Source: Cutibacterium avidum ATCC 25577
GTDB taxonomy: Bacteria > Actinomycetota > Actinomycetes > Propionibacteriales > Propionibacteriaceae
Assembly (NCBI RefSeq): GCF_000227295.1
Contig: NZ_JH165054.1
Coordinates: 2,419,508 to 2,483,507 of the forward strand
Direction: 5' to 3'
Length of the DNA: 64,000 nucleotides
Both the position numbers and the translations under genes were made by a program. Numbering within the stretch: the first letter of the stretch is position 1; every line of letters begins with the position of its first letter. Positions 19,285-27,616 of this stretch are shown one piece after another. The notes beneath the pieces are model-generated. The model was given only the letters and a program-made list of their open reading frames with translations, ran no database searches and had not been told where the DNA came from.

Positions 19285-20315
19285 GATCGAGACGCCTGTC
19301 GACGCAGCAGGACGACCAGCACCGGGGCTCCGACGGCCGCAGTGATAACCCCGACGGGAATCTCGGTGTCAGGGCGCAGGCATCTCGCTGCGGTGTCGGA
19401 CCACACCATGAGCAGGGCTCCGACGAGGGCCGACACCGGTAGCAGCCGGGCGTGTCGTGGCCCGGTCCAGAACCTCACGATGTGTGGGACCGTCAGCCCG
19501 ACGAATCCGATGGGACCGACGAAGGCCACGCTGAGAGCGGTCAGCAGGGCGGTGCCAACCATGATCATCCAGCGCACGGTGTTGACCGGTACTCCCAGGG
19601 ACATCGCGCTGACGTCACCGAAGGCGAAGGCGTCAAGGGTGTGGCACAATGCCATCCCGGCGATGAGGGCCGGAACGGTGGCGACGGCCAGGGTGATCGT
19701 CGATCCCCATCTCACACCGGTGAACGACCCGAGGGTCCACGACAGGGCTGATCGAGCGGCGTTCGACTCACCACACACCATGATCATCATGGACACCGCC
19801 GCGCCGCACAACTGTCCGACGGCCACCCCGGCCAGGATGGTCCGGCTGGCGGGTAACTCCCCGGACTTGCCAGTGGCCATGGCCAGCACCATGGTCAGGG
19901 CCCCGACCGCCCCACCGAAGGAGGCCAGTGTCATGAGGACGGACTGCCCCAGAGTGCTGGAGATTCCGATGATGAGGACGAAGACCGCACCCACCGAGGC
20001 TCCACTGGAGATGCCGAGCAGATAGGGATCGGCCAGGTCATTACCGGTCAGGGTCTGCAGTACCGCGCCGCACATCGCCAGCAAAGCGCCGACGGCCATC
20101 GATCCGATGACGCGCGGAGCCCGCAGCTGCCACACGATCTGATCATCGAGAACGGTGACGTCGGCGCCCTCGATGAGGCGGAATCGTCGGGCCACCACCC
20201 TCGCGACGTCATGGACAGGAACGTGTACCGCCCCGGTCCCGAGCACCACGAGGACACTGCCGACCAAGGCCATGGCGAGGATGCCGGTGATCAGCCAACT
20301 ACGCTGACGACTCAC
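19281..20315 (-). CDS. btuC: Cobalamin ABC importer permease (BtuC/FecCD family)
   Basis: 344 residues with about ten hydrophobic segments. Family motifs are APRVIGSMAVGALLAMCGAVLQTLTGNDLADPYLLGISSGAS (split here across residues 69-110) and FVGPIGFVGLTVPHIVR near 275, followed by the C-terminal pattern ending LLRRQ. FecCD permeases form the homodimeric channel for B12, haem or siderophores. Four-base overlaps with btuF and btuD. Substrate is inferred from the riboswitch upstream of the operon. Confidence 0.88.
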   Translation of the reverse strand: MSRQRSWLITGILAMALVGSVLVVLGTGAVHVPVHDVARVVARRFRLIEGADVTVLDDQIVWQLRAPRVIGSMAVGALLAMCGAVLQTLTGNDLADPYLLGISSGASVGAVFVLIIGISSTLGQSVLMTLASFGGAVGALTMVLAMATGKSGELPASRTILAGVAVGQLCGAAVSMMIMVCGESNAARSALSWTLGSFTGVRWGSTITLAVATVPALIAGMALCHTLDAFAFGDVSAMSLGVPVNTVRWMIMVGTALLTALSVAFVGPIGFVGLTVPHIVRFWTGPRHARLLPVSALVGALLMVWSDTAARCLRPDTEIPVGVITAAVGAPVLVVLLRRQASRS

Positions 20316-21325
20316 TTGCCGGTGATCTTCGCCAGACCGTCATTGAGGGTCTTCGCACCGTCCACGAGTTCGGCACCAGGGGTGCTCTGGGAGAACGGCA
20401 CGGTGACGAATTTGTTCTCCTTGACGGCCTTCATCTGGCTGAGGACGGGGTCCTTCCTCATGTAGTCGATCTTCGACGTCGCCGTGGACCAACTGGCATC
20501 GGCGACCACGATGACGTCAGGGTTGGATGCGACGATCTTCTCCCAGGAGCCGTCTGCCCAACCGCCGTCGAGATGGGCGAAGAGGTTCTTGGCACCGACA
20601 GCGTCCATGAGGAGCTGGGGTCCGCCATGTCCGGCGCCGATGAACGGGGTCTTGTCTCCCGAGTCGAACCAGACGATCGACGTCCCGGTGCCGTGCTTGT
20701 TCCCGGTGACCTCCTTGAGGGCATCGCGCTGCTCGGAAATGGCCTTGTCAGCCGCATCCTTGACGCCGATGAGAGTCCCCACCTCGGTCATTTCCTTCCA
20801 GACATTTTCCCAGGTGGTTTCGGCCGAGGGCGTGCCCTTGGGGCAGCCGAAGGGGCTGATGTAGGTGGCAATTCCCTGTTTCTTCAGCTCATCACGCGTG
20901 CCGACGGCCTTGTCCGTGAAAGCGCTGGAATACGAGGACAGCGCCAGATCAGGCTTGGCGGCCAGGAAGGTCTCCTTGGACGGGTACTCCTTGGAGAGCA
21001 CCTTGACCGAGTCATAGGCCTTCTTCCACTTCGCCGGGATCCTACTGTCAAGGTAGGCGGTGCCGACGAGCTTGGACTCACCGCCGATGGCCAGCACGTC
21101 CTCAGTGGCTCCCTGATTGAGGGTCACTGCCCTCGTGGCTGGTTTGTCGAGGGTGACCTGCTGTCCGCAGTTGGTGATGGTGATCGGACCAGAAGCCGAC
21201 GCTGAGACCGAGGGGGACGACGATGAGGCGGAGTCCTTGGGGGCACCGGCACAGCCGGCGAGCAGGACGGCGGGAACCACCGATGCCACGAGGACACGGC
21301 GAAGGGATGACGGGGTGACGGGCAT
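20312..21325 (-). CDS. btuF: Cobalamin-binding lipoprotein (BtuF-like)
   Basis: 337 residues. Lipoprotein signal with lipobox LLAGCAG (Cys25), a Ser-rich linker, then a class III binding-protein fold: TRAVTLNQGATEDVLAIGGE, a DLALSSYSSAF segment, the long backbone helix region around 190-220 and NPDVIVVADASWS. It captures the ligand outside the membrane and delivers it to BtuC. It is the first gene after a cobalamin riboswitch whose 3' part lies about 50 bases upstream of the ATG. Without that context it could be a siderophore- or haem-binding protein. Confidence 0.85.
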   Translation of the reverse strand: MPVTPSSLRRVLVASVVPAVLLAGCAGAPKDSASSSSPSVSASASGPITITNCGQQVTLDKPATRAVTLNQGATEDVLAIGGESKLVGTAYLDSRIPAKWKKAYDSVKVLSKEYPSKETFLAAKPDLALSSYSSAFTDKAVGTRDELKKQGIATYISPFGCPKGTPSAETTWENVWKEMTEVGTLIGVKDAADKAISEQRDALKEVTGNKHGTGTSIVWFDSGDKTPFIGAGHGGPQLLMDAVGAKNLFAHLDGGWADGSWEKIVASNPDVIVVADASWSTATSKIDYMRKDPVLSQMKAVKENKFVTVPFSQSTPGAELVDGAKTLNDGLAKITGK

Positions 21326-21349
21326 GAGGAAGCCAGCTTTCTGTGTTCG

Positions 21350-21537
21350 GCGTGCGCGACCGGGTACCGACAGGACGGCGTCAGGTGGTCTTCGGGCTCG
21401 ACCTCGTCTCCGTTCCCGGCTCCTTCCCAGTGCTCATGGCACCAGTGGCGTTCGCCGGGGCAGATCAGTCATACCGCTGCGCGTCAGCTCCGGCTTCTCA
21501 CCGGATTCCAGCGCTGGTGGGGTCACCAGCAACCTGA
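21350..21537 (-). promoter_or_regulatory. Cobalamin (AdoCbl) riboswitch ahead of btuFCD
   Basis: On the minus strand the leader carries the class signatures in order. First comes GGAATCCGGTGAGAAGCCGG with a GCTGACGCGCAGCGGT stretch (about 21471-21512), then GCCACTGG and CTGGGAAGG, then the B12-box region GAGCCCGAAGACCACCTGACG (about 21380-21402). Transcription probably begins near 21537, after a TAACAT-like -10 at 21545-21550. Ligand class is established for this motif; the expression platform is not resolved. Confidence 0.88.
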
Positions 21538-21586
21538 CGTGAGCATGTTAGCATCCCCTTCGTATGCTTTCCTCCAAGGGGTTACC

Positions 21587-21787
21587 TCACTTGAACAGGT
21601 CACCGAAACGCATCGTCGTCTTCCGGTAAACCTTGTTGTAGGCGGCTCGACGTGGATCTCGCAGCCAGCCCATTCCCTTACGGCCGTAACCGGGGATGAG
21701 GGTGCGCTTGACGGTCCTCGTGACTCGACCACGCGTCCTGGCCGAGATGGTTCTGGACAGGCTGGGAGTACGAATTCCGAACTTCAT
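21587..21787 (-). CDS. Small basic conserved protein downstream of RNase P RNA
   Basis: 66 residues, rich in Arg/Lys: starts MKFGIRTPSLSRTISARTRG, then KRTLIPGYGRKGMGWLRDP, RRAAYNKVYRKTTMRFGDLF. I recognise the pattern from small conserved proteins in Gram-positive genomes and phages, without known function. It starts 17 bases after the 3' end of the RNase P RNA on the same strand, so it may be cotranscribed. The ribosome binding site is weak (CAGGTCC). Charge suggests nucleic-acid or ribosome contact (inference). Confidence 0.65.
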   Translation of the reverse strand: MKFGIRTPSLSRTISARTRGRVTRTVKRTLIPGYGRKGMGWLRDPRRAAYNKVYRKTTMRFGDLFK

Positions 21788-21804
21788 GGACCTGATGATA
21801 GGAG

Positions 21805-22188
21805 GGACGAGCCATCCTGTAAGCCGGGTTCTGTGGCCCCTCAGGGCCGGTGATCATCCATCTGTGAACGCCATTGCTGGCATCCTCCAGCCTTTCGGCT
21901 GCGCAGCCTACCCGGACGCTCAGGCGAGCAGCCCTCGAACACGTCCGCGACCTCACGGTCTTCTTGGCCTTGCTCCAAGTGGGGTTTGCCGTGCCGTCAC
22001 CGTCACCGATGACGCGGTGGGCCCTTACCCCGCCGTTTCACCCTCACCGGCCCGAAAACCGGCAGTTTGTTTTCTGTGGCACTGTCCCGCGGGTCACCCC
22101 GGGTGGGCGTTACCCACCACCCTGCTCTGTGGAGCCCGGACTTTCCTCGACAGCTCAAGACTGCCGCGATCACCCGGATGGCTCGTCC
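21805..22188 (-). ncRNA. rnpB: RNase P RNA (M1-type)
   Basis: Catalytic RNA that trims tRNA 5' ends. On the minus strand it starts GGACGAGCCATCCGGGTGAT and ends ACAGGATGGCTCGTCC, the two halves of helix P1. Between them are the conserved GAGGAAAGTCCGGGCTCCACAG block (split; 22134-22155), the ACAGAAAACAAACTGCC segment near 22070-22086, GGGTGAAACGGCGGGGTAAG near 22025-22045 and the 3' stretch AGAACCCGGCTTACAGG. Length of about 384 bases fits bacterial type A. A TAGAAT -10 lies at 22197-22202. Confidence 0.96.
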
Positions 22189-22196
22189 GACCGTCG

Positions 22197-22202
22197 ATTC
22201 TA
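22197..22202 (-). promoter_or_regulatory. -10 element of rnpB
   Basis: TAGAAT on the minus strand, eight bases before the first base of RNase P RNA. A possible -35 (TGGCGA) lies 17 bases further upstream. Assigned from position and sequence only. Confidence 0.55.
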
Positions 22203-22245
22203 CGGTCATTGCCGCATCGTCGCCACACGGGCAACGGCGCAATTC

Positions 22246-22983
22246 TCAGAGGGACTCCTCGGTGCGCACCAAAATCCGGTCGCACTCCTCGCAACGCACG
22301 ACATCGTCCTCGGCGGCTGCGGCATAGGTGCGCAGGTCGGCCGGATTCGCAGCAATGCCACATCCCTCACACACCCCGTGGACGAGCTTGGCACATCCCA
22401 TCCCGGTACGCTCGCGCAGCATCTCGTAGAGCTTGAGGAGATCAGCCGGGACACCACCCGCCTGGGTCTCGCGAGACCGGCACAACTCGACCAGCTCGTC
22501 GTCGATCCCCTTGAGACCGGCATCGCGAGACGCGAGGACGGTGCGGATGTGCCCATCCAGCTCGATACGACGACGATCCGCGTCGGAGTGAGCGGCTTCG
22601 GCGTCCTCGACGGCCTGCATGGCGTCGAGCTCGGCGTCCTCCAGCAGGCTGATGCGTCGCCCGAGATGCTCGATCTCCTCGGTCAGCCCCTTCAAGGCCT
22701 TGTGGTCGGTGACGGAACCGGAATCGACGGTCTTCTGATTGCGATCCATGCGGGCACGGGCCGGCTCGAGGTCACCCTCGATGCGCTCCTGTTCCATCTT
22801 GGCGTCCGACAGCGCGGTCGACTTGGCGACGACCTCCTCGGCAAGGGCCCTGCGCTGGACCGCGAGGTCCTTGAGCTCGGCCAGCTCGGGCAGGGTCTGA
22901 CGACGGTGCTGGGCCCGGGCGATCAGACGGTCAGTCCGTGCAAGATCGAGAAGCTTCCACTGATCCTGTGCCGCGGCTTTCAC
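22246..22983 (-). CDS. Coiled-coil protein with C4 zinc ribbon
   Basis: 245 residues. A long helical coiled coil (about 10-175, repeated Glu/Arg/Leu heptads) is followed by a C-terminal zinc ribbon, GVCEGCGIAAN ... VRCEECDRILVR, with two Cys-x2-Cys pairs. This is the architecture of the widespread CT398/DUF164 family, thought to act in chaperone or nucleic-acid contexts; its role in Actinobacteria is not settled. Start GTG 22983 has AGGAGGT at ideal spacing. Confidence 0.85.
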   Translation of the reverse strand: MKAAAQDQWKLLDLARTDRLIARAQHRRQTLPELAELKDLAVQRRALAEEVVAKSTALSDAKMEQERIEGDLEPARARMDRNQKTVDSGSVTDHKALKGLTEEIEHLGRRISLLEDAELDAMQAVEDAEAAHSDADRRRIELDGHIRTVLASRDAGLKGIDDELVELCRSRETQAGGVPADLLKLYEMLRERTGMGCAKLVHGVCEGCGIAANPADLRTYAAAAEDDVVRCEECDRILVRTEESL

Positions 22984-23205
22984 GCTGACCTCCTGCGTTC
23001 CTGGCCCCGTTGAGCAGGCCCTGTTGACATGTGGGGTTCAGCCTACCTCCCGTCGGTAGGGTGATGCGCGTAGACGGCATCCTGCCTGATCGAACACACC
23101 GACATCGATCTCGTTCCCCTTCAAGGACATCACTGACGAGTACGCCCATGTCATCGACACCTACACTGGAAGTCACCCCATCAACCAACGGAGGTCCCGA
23201 CACAT

Positions 23206-24702
23206 ATGACCGAGACGAGGTCGTCAGATCTGAACGAACAGATGAAGCAGGCCGAGGAGCAGAAGGTCCCCAAGCGTCAGACCCCGTTCTCCAAGGCCTT
23301 CGTCGAGTTCATCCCCACGGACTGGGCCCCCTACCCCGACGAGCTTCCTGAGCCGCTCGGCTCCGTGCCCTCGGCGACTGCCCACCGTGACGCCCTGGCC
23401 GCCCGCTTCGACGGGGACCGACTCGTCATTCCGGCTGGGCATCTCATGCGCCGCAACAACGACTGCGACTACCCCTTCCGTCCCAATACCGCCTTCGCCT
23501 ACTACTCGGGCCTGGGCACCGACCGGGAACCCAATGCGGTGCTCGTCGTCGACACCACCGCCGAGACCCGCGACGTGCTGTACTTCAAGCCGCGTGCCCC
23601 GCGCACGGACCGAGAGTTCTACGCCGACCCGACCTACGGCGAGATGTGGGTCGGCAAGCGTGAGTCCTTGGAGGAGATGTCAGCCATGACAGGGCTCACC
23701 TGCCGCGACATCTCTCAGCTCAACAGCGCCTTGGCAGCCGGCGACGTGACGGTTCGTGTCATCCGTGACGCCGACGAGAATGTCACCGCGACCGTCGACT
23801 CCCTGCGCCCCGAGGGCTCCGAGGAGGCCGACGAGGAGCTCTACGAGTTTTCCTCAGCCGCGCGTTTCTGCAAGGACGACTGGGAGGTCGAGCAGCTGCG
23901 CGACGCCTGCCTCAAGTCCAAGGTCGGCTTCGAGTCCATGATCGCCGAGATCCCGGAGGCCGTGCGCAAGGGACGCGGTGAGCGCTGGATGGAGGGCACC
24001 TTCGGACGGGTCGCCCGTCACCTCGGCAATGAGGTCGGCTACGGCTCGATCTGTGCCGCCGGTGACCACGCCAACACCCTGCACTGGGTGCGCAACGACG
24101 GGGACCTGCGTCCCGGAGAGCTCATCCTCATCGATGCCGGTGTCGAGGTCGATTCCCTCTACACCGCCGACATCACGCGTACCCTGCCGATCTCGGGCAC
24201 GTTCTCCCCGGCCCAGCGTCGGGTCTACCAAGCCGTCCTAGAGGCCCAGGACGCCGCCGCTGCCGTCGCCAAGGTCGGACACGACCACGCAGAGATCCAC
24301 CAGGCGGCCATCCGCGTCATCTGCGAGTACCTGCACGAGTGGGGCATCCTGCCAGTCAGCGTCGAGGAATGCCTCTCCCCGGAGGGCGGCCAGCACCGTC
24401 GTTGGATGGTCCACGGCACCTCCCATCACCTCGGCATGGACGTCCACGACTGCAACCAGGCACGTCGTCAGGACTACTCCGGACCGCTCAAGAAGGGCAT
24501 GTGCGTCTCCGACGAGCCGGGCATCTACTTCAAGGAGACGGACCTCTTGGTCCCCGAGGAGTTCCGTGGCATCGGTGTCCGCATCGAGGACGACCTGTGC
24601 ATCACTGACGGTGAACCCGAGTGGCTGTCCAAGGACTGCCCACGTCAGATCGACGAGGTCGAGGCCTGGATGGCCGACATCTGGGGACGCACCTCCCACT
24701 GA
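23206..24702 (+). CDS. pepP: Xaa-Pro aminopeptidase (M24B)
   Basis: 498 residues. Cleaves N-terminal residues preceding proline; cytosolic dinuclear-metal enzyme. The N-terminal creatinase-like domain (about 50-210) contains RRNNDCDYPFRPNTAFAYYSGL. The pita-bread domain (about 230-490) has its ligands in order: DAGVEVDSLYTADITRT (two Asp), HGTSHHLGMDVHD (His), SDEPGIYF (Glu) and VRIEDDLCI (Glu). ATG 23206 has GGAGG upstream. It is monocistronic, divergent from the zinc-ribbon gene. Confidence 0.93.
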   Translation: MTETRSSDLNEQMKQAEEQKVPKRQTPFSKAFVEFIPTDWAPYPDELPEPLGSVPSATAHRDALAARFDGDRLVIPAGHLMRRNNDCDYPFRPNTAFAYYSGLGTDREPNAVLVVDTTAETRDVLYFKPRAPRTDREFYADPTYGEMWVGKRESLEEMSAMTGLTCRDISQLNSALAAGDVTVRVIRDADENVTATVDSLRPEGSEEADEELYEFSSAARFCKDDWEVEQLRDACLKSKVGFESMIAEIPEAVRKGRGERWMEGTFGRVARHLGNEVGYGSICAAGDHANTLHWVRNDGDLRPGELILIDAGVEVDSLYTADITRTLPISGTFSPAQRRVYQAVLEAQDAAAAVAKVGHDHAEIHQAAIRVICEYLHEWGILPVSVEECLSPEGGQHRRWMVHGTSHHLGMDVHDCNQARRQDYSGPLKKGMCVSDEPGIYFKETDLLVPEEFRGIGVRIEDDLCITDGEPEWLSKDCPRQIDEVEAWMADIWGRTSH

Positions 24703-24733
24703 TCATCAGCACCCGCTGATCACAAGCACTGCC

Positions 24734-24776
24734 GATGCGCAGCGCCCGGGGGTTTCAGCCCCTGGCGCTGCGCATC
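24734..24776. terminator. Bidirectional hairpin between pepP and ctaA-like gene
   Basis: Arms GATGCGCAGCGCC (24734-24746) and GGCGCTGCGCATC (24764-24776) around a 17-base loop. The second arm overlaps the last codons of the minus-strand gene. It serves both convergent genes. Confidence 0.75.
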
Positions 24777-25627
24777 GTCGCCGTCATGGTGAGGCACAGG
24801 ATGAGGACGGCCGGGACGGCGTGCAGGGTTCCCAGGCCGTGGTTCGACCCATTGACGGCGATGAGGATCCCAGCGACGATCTCGATGACGATGAGCACGG
24901 CGCACAGGATGTCCCAACCATTGCGACGCCCCCAGCGAGCCAGCAGGAAGACGATGGCCAGGATCATCCCGATGCCCGCAATGGCCTGCTGAGCCACCCA
25001 GCCGGCCAACGGTCCATCGCCGGCACCGCGCACGAACATGGCCCAGCCCATGCAACGGGTGAGCGACCCGGGGCCAGCAACCTGGATGGCGAAGAAGTGA
25101 CCGACGACGAGGAAGACCACGGCACCGACGCCGAGCTTGGTACGCCCATTCCAGATCCACGGGGAGCGCGGCCTACGGGAGACGAAGAAGGCCCGCCACA
25201 TCGCACCCATCGAGATGATGGCGGCCAGCAGGTCGAAGGACGCCTCGACGGCGTTGATCCCCCACTTGATCGTCATCATGCCGAAGATCCCGGAAGTCAG
25301 TGCGCCCAGCAGGGCGACGATCGGCAGGGCAACGAGCAACCTGTCGGCCCGCCGATACACGATTCCGACAATGACGCTCGCGACCGCGAAGATGCCGACC
25401 GAGGCCGAGATGACGCGGTGGATGAACTCCACCCATGGCTGGGTCGCATCCATCGGAGTCAGGCGTCCGACATAACAGCCGGGCCAGTTCGGGCAGGAGG
25501 CCGACGCATCGGTGGCACACACCGTTGATCCCAGGGCCAGAGTGACAGTGATGACGACGGCGGTGATCCCGAAGAGGATCGTCACCCCTTTCGGCACGGC
25601 GTTTCTGGTGGCGACGGTGTTGGTCAT
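24755..25627 (-). CDS. COX15/CtaA-like membrane protein
   Basis: 290 residues with about eight transmembrane segments. The N-terminal extracytoplasmic Cys loop (CATDASASCPNWPGC, residues 38-51) and WVEFIHRVISA (His70) are characteristic of actinobacterial haem A synthases. A C-terminal histidine region is present (NHGLGTLHAVPA, His263/His269). By eye, the two central haem-ligand histidines of CtaA are not found: the second-pair positions read EASFDLL and AWVAQQ-like. It may therefore be a divergent paralogue and not an active haem A synthase. Start ATG 25627 has only a weak ribosome binding site. Confidence 0.78.
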   Translation of the reverse strand: MTNTVATRNAVPKGVTILFGITAVVITVTLALGSTVCATDASASCPNWPGCYVGRLTPMDATQPWVEFIHRVISASVGIFAVASVIVGIVYRRADRLLVALPIVALLGALTSGIFGMMTIKWGINAVEASFDLLAAIISMGAMWRAFFVSRRPRSPWIWNGRTKLGVGAVVFLVVGHFFAIQVAGPGSLTRCMGWAMFVRGAGDGPLAGWVAQQAIAGIGMILAIVFLLARWGRRNGWDILCAVLIVIEIVAGILIAVNGSNHGLGTLHAVPAVLILCLTMTATMRSARG

Positions 25628-25736
25628 GAAAATCCTCGCTGGTGGTGATTGCCGTCAGTCATGGACCTGGGCTCGAATGGCCACGATCCTGCCACCACCA
25701 CCGCCCGGACTTGTCGGCGGGTCTACCCGGAGAGGA

Positions 25737-26249
25737 TCAGCCCTGGAAAGCCTTGGCCCTCATGAAGGGCATCTCGGCAACCATCTCACGGGCCTTGGCA
25801 GCCACCTTGTGCTCAGCCAGCACCTCGTAATGGGTGGCGACAACCTGCTGGACAGAGTTGAAGTCGCGCTCCCCACCCGACATCGCATACGTGATGGCAG
25901 CCGTGATCATGCCGATGATGACGCCCACGAGCAGACCTGTCAGCAACACCACGAAAATGGCCTCGCCGGTGGTGAAGAACATCATCATGAGGCCGACCAG
26001 CAGACCCATGCCGAGTCCGGAGACGGCCCCCTGGCCGAGCACCGAGCCCCAGGTACGACGACCAGTGACTCTCTCCATCGTCTTGAGGTCAGTTCCGACG
26101 ATGCACAGGTTCTCGACCGGGAACTCCTTGTCGGACAGCTCGTCGACAATCTTCTGGGCCGTCTCGTAATCGTCGACCACAACGACCGACTGCGGGTACT
26201 CAAGATTGATCATGGCATCTGCCCTGCCCGGCATCACACTCATCGTCAC
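25737..26249 (-). CDS. General stress protein 17M-like membrane protein
   Basis: About 170 residues. The N-terminal YflT/GSP17M-like domain (YPQSVVVVDDYETAQKIVDELS, LCIVGTDLKTMERVTGRRTW) is followed by a Gly-rich double hydrophobic region (GMGLLVGLMMMFFTT and VVLLTGLLVGVIIGMITAA). A cytosolic tail carries SVQQVVATHYEVLAE. The family is stress-induced in Bacillus; molecular function is unknown. GTG 26249 is chosen because AAGGAGGT lies five bases upstream; ATG 26243 is an alternative. It is divergent from the MgtE-N gene. Confidence 0.75.
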   Translation of the reverse strand: MTMSVMPGRADAMINLEYPQSVVVVDDYETAQKIVDELSDKEFPVENLCIVGTDLKTMERVTGRRTWGSVLGQGAVSGLGMGLLVGLMMMFFTTGEAIFVVLLTGLLVGVIIGMITAAITYAMSGGERDFNSVQQVVATHYEVLAEHKVAAKAREMVAEMPFMRAKAFQG

Positions 26250-26350
26250 GGCTACCTCCTTGGTCTGGACCACAGTGTACGGACAGCCACCGACAGTCCT
26301 CCGTCATCGGTCACGGCATCGTTACTGGCCCTCCGGGTAGATTGTGCGAG

Positions 26351-27616
26351 GTGAACAGGTCCCAGTCGGTATTCATCTCCCGGATTCGTGGCCTTCCCGT
26401 CATGGATGCCAACGGCGATCAGGTCGGCAAGGTCAGGGACGTCGTCGTCCAGATGCGTACCCCCGGCCGCGCCCCACTCGTGCGCGGCCTCGTCGTCGAG
26501 CTCTTCGCACGTCGGCGGATATTCGTGCCCATGGTCCGGGTGCACGCCATCGACGCGGTGCAGATCATGATCTCGGGAACCGTCAACACCCAGGTGTTCT
26601 CCCGCCGCGTCTCCGAGACCCTCGTCGTCGAGGACCTCTTCGACCGTACCTTCACCCGCGATGGCAAGCAGGTGTGGGTGATGGACGTCTCGATGGCCCC
26701 GGTGCGCAGCCGCGAGTGGGAGATCAACGAGGTGGCCCTGGCCGAGTCCGGACGGGGCCGATTCATCCGCAAGACCCCCAGCAACCCGACCATCGTCGAC
26801 TGGCGCGAAGTACCCTCCCTGGTGCTGGCCTCCCGGCAGTCCACCGAGCGCACCATCGCCGAGATGCACGAGATGAAACCGGCCGACATGGCCCGCGAGT
26901 TGCATGACATGAATCCCCATCGTCGCGCCGAGGTGGCCATGGCCCTTGACGACGACCAACTCGCCAACGCCATCGAGGAGCTGCCGGAGGGCGAGCAGGT
27001 CTCCCTCATCACCGTCCTCGATCCTGACCGCGCCGCCGACATCCTCGAGGAGATGGACCCCGACGACGCCGCGGACCTCATCAAGGAGTTGCCGGACACC
27101 ACCGCCCATCAGTTGCTGGCCCGCATGGAGCCTGACGACGCCGCGGACGTCCGATCCCTGATGGCCTATGCCGAGTTCACTGCCGGTGCCATGATGACCC
27201 CGGAGCCCGTCATCGTCGCCCCCGATGCCACCGTCGCCGACGCGCTGGCCCTGGTCCGCAACGAGGACATCACCCCTGCCGAGGCCTCCATGGTCTTCGT
27301 GTGTCGTCCTCCCACCGAGACCCCGACCGGTCGATACCTGGGAGCGGTGCACGTCCAGCGTCTGCTGCGCGAACCGCCCTCGACGATGGTCTCGGCCATC
27401 ATCGACACTGATCTCGAGCCCATGCGCACGGACGCCCCGGTGGGTGCGGTGAGCCGCTATTTCGCCACCTACAACCTCGTCGCGGTCCCGGTCGTCAATG
27501 AGGCGAACCAGCTCGTCGGGGCGGTGGCCGTTGACGACCTACTCGACCACCTGCTGCCCGCCGACTGGCGGGGCGACCAGATGGACGGCGAACTTCTGGA
27601 GGTGAACCATGGCTGA
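26351..27616 (+). CDS. Soluble PRC-barrel / MgtE-N / CBS protein without channel domain
   Basis: 421 residues. The N-terminal PRC-barrel-like part (VFISRIRGLPVMDANGDQVGKV) is followed by a second beta-rich repeat. An MgtE N-terminal superhelix (about 175-290) has ADMARELHDMNPHRRAEVAMAL and repeated DPDDAADLIKELP motifs. Two CBS domains (about 290-400) follow: GAMMTPEPVIVAPDATVADAL and AVPVVNEANQLVGAVAVDDL. The five-helix MgtE Mg2+ channel is absent, so this looks like a free-standing Mg2+/nucleotide sensor. It overlaps the DUF1003 gene by eight bases. TAGATT at 26338-26343 lies seven bases before the GTG, implying a leaderless mRNA. Confidence 0.85.
   Translation: MNRSQSVFISRIRGLPVMDANGDQVGKVRDVVVQMRTPGRAPLVRGLVVELFARRRIFVPMVRVHAIDAVQIMISGTVNTQVFSRRVSETLVVEDLFDRTFTRDGKQVWVMDVSMAPVRSREWEINEVALAESGRGRFIRKTPSNPTIVDWREVPSLVLASRQSTERTIAEMHEMKPADMARELHDMNPHRRAEVAMALDDDQLANAIEELPEGEQVSLITVLDPDRAADILEEMDPDDAADLIKELPDTTAHQLLARMEPDDAADVRSLMAYAEFTAGAMMTPEPVIVAPDATVADALALVRNEDITPAEASMVFVCRPPTETPTGRYLGAVHVQRLLREPPSTMVSAIIDTDLEPMRTDAPVGAVSRYFATYNLVAVPVVNEANQLVGAVAVDDLLDHLLPADWRGDQMDGELLEVNHG

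Noticed and set aside
26243..26351. Possible Mg2+ riboswitch upstream of the MgtE-N gene
   Set aside because: The start follows a -10 hexamer by seven bases, leaving no leader in which a riboswitch could sit.
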